Source: Caryophanon sp036309765 (GTDB taxonomy: Bacteria; Bacillota; Bacilli; Bacillales_A; Planococcaceae). Taken from it: a stretch of DNA of 15,243 nt. The DNA lies in assembly GCA_036309765.1 (NCBI GenBank), contig JAXJTE010000159.1:1-15243 (forward strand), in the 5' to 3' direction. Shown one piece after another: positions 13,274 through 15,243 of the stretch (positions are counted from its first letter, which is position 1; every line of letters begins with the position of its first letter). The notes beneath the pieces were generated by a model. It had not been told where the DNA came from. It saw nothing but the letters and a program-made list of their open reading frames with translations, and made no database searches. A program made the position numbers and the translations under genes.

Positions 13274-13837
13274 CTATAAAGAATTTAGCTGCTTTCTCAG
13301 CGCTTCTCGTCCGCGGTGCAATCGAGTTTTCACCGTTCCAAGCGGCATCTCTAGCACCTCGCTAATCTCCTGTAGCGACAATTCTTCAATATATTTTAAG
13401 ACGACGACGACTCGATACTTCTCCGGCATGCGGCTAATTTCATATTGTACGCGCTCTTGTAGCTCCATTTTCTCCAGTTCCTCTTCAGGCAATGGCGCAT
13501 CTGTTGCGATTTGCGAATACATATTCAAGCCTTCCGTGCCGGCAACTTCCGCATCTAAGTAATAGTCTGGCTTCTTTTTACGCAAGCGATCAATACATAA
13601 ATTCGTCGCTATGCGATACAGCCATGTTGAAAATTTTCGCTTTTGGTCAAACGTATGCAAGTTCATATAAGCTCTTACAAACGCTTCTTGGGCAATGTCT
13701 TCTGCTTCTTGTTTATTACCAAGCATCCGGTAACACACTTGGTATAGAGAATGCTGATAATGGCTTACAATGTCGGAAAATGCGCTTTGATCGCCCTTCA
13801 GCACTCGTTTTATTCGTTTGTTTATCAACGCATCCAT
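13274..13837 (-). CDS. sigW: ECF RNA polymerase sigma factor SigW
   Basis: SigW directs RNA polymerase to genes for resistance against antimicrobial peptides, cell-wall antibiotics and other envelope stress. The 187-residue length equals that of B. subtilis SigW. Region 2 spans about 22-90 with CYRMLGNKQEAEDIAQEAF and STWLYRIATNL. The linker PDYYLDAEVAGTEG (90-103) is very characteristic of SigW. Region 4 (about 125-180) ends in the helix-turn-helix LEMPLGTVKTRLHRGREALR. The ATG at 13837 has GAGAGGAAG upstream. A SigW-type promoter lies 43 bp upstream of the start, consistent with positive autoregulation of sigW-rsiW. Confidence 0.97.
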   Translation of the reverse strand: MDALINKRIKRVLKGDQSAFSDIVSHYQHSLYQVCYRMLGNKQEAEDIAQEAFVRAYMNLHTFDQKRKFSTWLYRIATNLCIDRLRKKKPDYYLDAEVAGTEGLNMYSQIATDAPLPEEELEKMELQERVQYEISRMPEKYRVVVVLKYIEELSLQEISEVLEMPLGTVKTRLHRGREALRKQLNSL

Positions 13838-13879
13838 CGCGACTTCCTCTCCACCTCTTGCAGCTTCTCTACATTCATT

Positions 13880-13904
13880 TACGGATGAAAGCTTGAGAAG
13901 TTTC
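13880..13904 (-). promoter_or_regulatory. SigW-dependent autoregulatory promoter of sigW-rsiW
   Basis: On the minus strand GAAAC (13900-13904) is followed after exactly 16 bp by CGTA (13880-13883). This matches the SigW consensus TGAAAC-N16-CGTA except that the first base is C. Confidence 0.85.
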
Positions 13905-13973
13905 GTTTTTTCTGTTCTAATTATAACAAAAAAATTTTCGTTTCACGCCAAACTTCATATTTCTCACGATAAC

Positions 13974-14023
13974 AAAAAAGCGCCTATTGTACGAAACATC
14001 GTCGTTTCCTACAATAAGCGCTT
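13974..14023 (-). terminator. Intrinsic terminator after the Yip1-family gene
   Basis: Arms 14004-14023 and 13978-13997 form a 20-bp stem with one mismatch and a 6-nt loop, followed on the minus strand by six U residues. It begins 47 bp after the stop of the membrane protein gene and insulates sigW from upstream transcription. Confidence 0.92.
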
Positions 14024-14070
14024 ATTGATTATTTATGTTTCAGCTTTAAATTCACTGTGTAGCGCCAGCT

Positions 14071-14685
14071 TTACACAAACAGCGCAAAAATCGACAGAAG
14101 GAACACGGCAAATAATAACATGATAATTAATGCCGGCATGAGCAACGTGAAAAATGCACGCCAGTTCGAGTAGCGATTTGCCTCTGCTAATGCCGCAATC
14201 GAAATCACAATCGACCATACACCTAACACTAAGCTCACAATGCTATACGCAATCATCATTGGCGACAATGCATCACCGGTATTAAACGTATCAATGCTTA
14301 ACGCCGCCCATACGAAGCCAATAATCCCCATAACAATCGTCGGAATCGTCGCTAAAGCAGTCGCCTGAAACACATCCCAATACGTTCCCTGCCCTTTAAA
14401 CAATTTACCAAACAAAAAAATAAACCCTACTGAAATAAACATCATAATTAATGCAAAAACCGAGGATAACAAGCCTGACACAAGCAGTCCAACAAACGAT
14501 AGCGGCTCTGTTGCAAGCGCCTCATCCATCTCTAATCCATACGTTTCTGGATCCACAGCTGGCATAAACGTGGCGAAAAATCCTGCTACTAATATTAAGC
14601 CAATTGAAAGCCTTAGTAAACGATGCTCAATCATATGACGCACTGTCTTTTTCGGGCTTAACCAAACGCTTGATAAAATATTCAT
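14071..14685 (-). CDS. Yip1-domain integral membrane protein
   Basis: This 204-residue protein is strongly hydrophobic, with about five membrane helices (roughly 28-46, 65-92, 105-127, 140-165 and 178-202), a short cytoplasmic N-terminus ILSSVWLSPKKTVRHMI and a central GTYWDVFQATALATIPTI stretch typical of bacterial Yip1/YIP1-family proteins. The function in bacteria is not established. The ATG at 14685 is chosen because AAGGTGA lies 8 nt upstream; a GTG at 14697 lies inside that ribosome-binding site. The gene has its own -10 box and terminator, so it is probably monocistronic. Its position ahead of sigW may be incidental. Confidence 0.85.
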   Translation of the reverse strand: MNILSSVWLSPKKTVRHMIEHRLLRLSIGLILVAGFFATFMPAVDPETYGLEMDEALATEPLSFVGLLVSGLLSSVFALIMMFISVGFIFLFGKLFKGQGTYWDVFQATALATIPTIVMGIIGFVWAALSIDTFNTGDALSPMMIAYSIVSLVLGVWSIVISIAALAEANRYSNWRAFFTLLMPALIIMLLFAVFLLSIFALFV

Positions 14686-14717
14686 TGCTTCTCTCACCTT
14701 CCCTTTCCTTCTTTTTC

Positions 14718-14723
14718 ATTATA
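14718..14723 (-). promoter_or_regulatory. -10 box of a probable SigA promoter for the Yip1-family gene
   Basis: A perfect TATAAT lies 32 bp upstream of the chosen start codon on the minus strand. The expected -35 position is AT-rich but a poor match to TTGACA. Confidence 0.45.
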
Positions 14724-14738
14724 CGTTATTAAATCGAA

Positions 14739-14813
14739 TTAAGATTCAGTGAATTCATTGTACTCGAATTCCTTTGTTTTTCGTCCCCTATGACTACGAA
14801 TCTCGCGGCTCAT
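14739..14813 (-). CDS. Candidate small protein (24 residues) between the tRNA operon and the Yip1 gene
   Basis: An ATG at 14813, preceded by GGGGA at short spacing, opens a 24-codon frame beginning MSREIRSHRGRKTKEF and ending NEFTES before TAA. An in-frame ATG at 14834 would add seven residues. The peptide is highly charged and soluble and I do not recognise it. The only supports are a plausible ribosome-binding site and its position in an otherwise empty gap after the tRNA terminator. It could be chance. Confidence 0.25.
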   Translation of the reverse strand: MSREIRSHRGRKTKEFEYNEFTES

Positions 14814-14896
14814 ACTTTCCCCAATGAGCTCCATTTCTTGTGTTAAGCAACTTTTATGCATCCATACTAGCTTACGGTGATGAACCAAACTTACGC

Positions 14897-14934
14897 AAAA
14901 AAAAACGATAACTAACAAATTGTTAGTTACCGTT
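14897..14934 (-). terminator. Intrinsic terminator of the tRNA operon
   Basis: On the minus strand a 14-bp stem (arms 14921-14934 and 14904-14917, one G-U pair) with a 3-nt loop is followed by about nine U residues. It lies 10 bp past the 3' end of tRNA-Lys. Confidence 0.93.
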
Positions 14935-14944
14935 CTTTCGATGA

Positions 14945-15017
14945 TGTGCCATGAAGGACTCGAACCTTCGACCCTCTGATTAAAAGTCAGATGCTCTACC
15001 AACTGAGCTAATAGCAC
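14945..15017 (-). tRNA. tRNA-Lys (anticodon UUU)
   Basis: This 73-nt cloverleaf has acceptor arms GTGCTAT/ATGGCAC (one G-U), a D arm GCTCAGTTGGTAGAGC, an anticodon loop CTTTTAA with anticodon TTT, and a T loop GGTTCGAGTCC. The bases after the discriminator A are TCA rather than CCA, so the CCA tail must be finished by tRNA nucleotidyltransferase. It is the last gene of the cluster. Confidence 0.97.
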
Positions 15018-15022
15018 ATAAA

Positions 15023-15097
15023 TGGCTGGGGTACCTGGATTCGAACCAGGGCATGACGGAATCAAACTCCGTTGCCTTACCGCTTGGCTATACCCCA
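15023..15097 (-). tRNA. tRNA-Gln (anticodon UUG)
   Basis: Acceptor arms TGGGGTA/TACCCCA, anticodon stem ACGGA/TCCGT around loop GTTTGAT (anticodon TTG), T loop GGTTCGAATCC, discriminator G, and an encoded CCA (15025-15023). The T33-TTG-A37 loop order fits glutamine. Confidence 0.97.
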
Positions 15098-15123
15098 ATG
15101 AAAATTTAGACAAATAAAAAAAA

Positions 15124-15207
15124 TGGTGGAGGGGGACGGATTCGAACCGCCGAACCCTAAGGAGCGGATTTACAGTCCGCCGCGTTTAGCCACTTCGCTA
15201 CCCCTCC
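15124..15207 (-). tRNA. tRNA-Tyr (anticodon GUA)
   Basis: This class II tRNA of 84 nt has a long variable arm, acceptor arms GGAGGGG/CCCCTCC, anticodon loop CTGTAAA with anticodon GTA, T loop GGTTCGAATCC, and an encoded ACCA end. Confidence 0.97.
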
Positions 15208-15233
15208 GTAAATAACAATTCATAATAAAATGA

Positions 15234-15243
15234 TGGTGGAGGA
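15234..15243 (-). tRNA. Partial tRNA, 3' end only (probably tRNA-Val)
   Basis: The last ten bases read on the minus strand as TCCTCCACCA, a tRNA acceptor 3' strand with CCA. The spacing and cluster context support a tRNA. The TCCTCC-A-CCA end is that of Bacillus tRNA-Val, but identity cannot be proven from ten bases. Confidence 0.6.

Noticed and set aside
14033..14218. Minus-strand 61-codon frame at the end of the Yip1 gene
   Set aside because: It is an alternative frame of the membrane protein with no start support.
14739..15113. A 124-codon minus-strand frame
   Set aside because: Its middle part is the translation of tRNA-Lys and tRNA-Gln and the tRNA terminator; only the last 24-31 codons lie outside RNA features and are considered separately.

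Overview
The window is a chromosomal segment of a Bacillales bacterium, with every recognisable gene on the minus strand. The conserved order tRNA cluster, Yip1-family gene, sigW-rsiW, cdaA-cdaR-glmM, glmS, and the glmS ribozyme ahead of glmS, point to the Bacillus/Lysinibacillus side of the Firmicutes. A Planococcaceae/Caryophanaceae host such as Lysinibacillus or Solibacillus is my guess from protein flavour, not proven.

Right part (about 6199-15243) is the resident core genome. Reading in the direction of transcription it holds the end of a tRNA operon (partial tRNA probably Val, then Tyr, Gln, Lys) with its terminator. A small membrane protein of the Yip1 family follows. Next come the cell-envelope stress sigma factor SigW and its anti-sigma factor RsiW, with a visible SigW-type autoregulatory promoter. 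After these is the operon cdaA-cdaR-glmM, which makes c-di-AMP, regulates its synthesis and makes glucosamine-1-phosphate. A DJ-1/PfpI-like stress protein sits behind a candidate SigB promoter. Last is glmS with its promoter and self-cleaving ribozyme. Most units end in strong intrinsic terminators.

Left part (1-6173) is the glmS-proximal end of a Tn7-like transposon inserted about 20 bp past the glmS stop codon, the classical attTn7 position. Its right end shows a TGT/ACA terminus and four head-to-tail 20-bp repeats, the expected TnsB-binding array. Behind them lies an operon: a PD-(D/E)XK (Mrr-like) nuclease gene, tnsA, tnsB, tnsC and a small gene of unknown function. Start and stop codons are tightly packed. 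TnsA and TnsB keep all catalytic residues with Tn7-like spacing, and TnsC keeps its ATPase motifs. No TnsD/TniQ selector and no left end are visible; both should lie beyond base 1.

The most interesting feature is the junction. A hairpin terminator separates glmS from the transposon, and a candidate tns promoter has its -35 box inside the innermost TnsB site and its -10 box inside the hairpin loop. This would stop glmS read-through, let the element's own transcripts escape the terminator, and place the operon, including the leading nuclease gene, under TnsB autocontrol.
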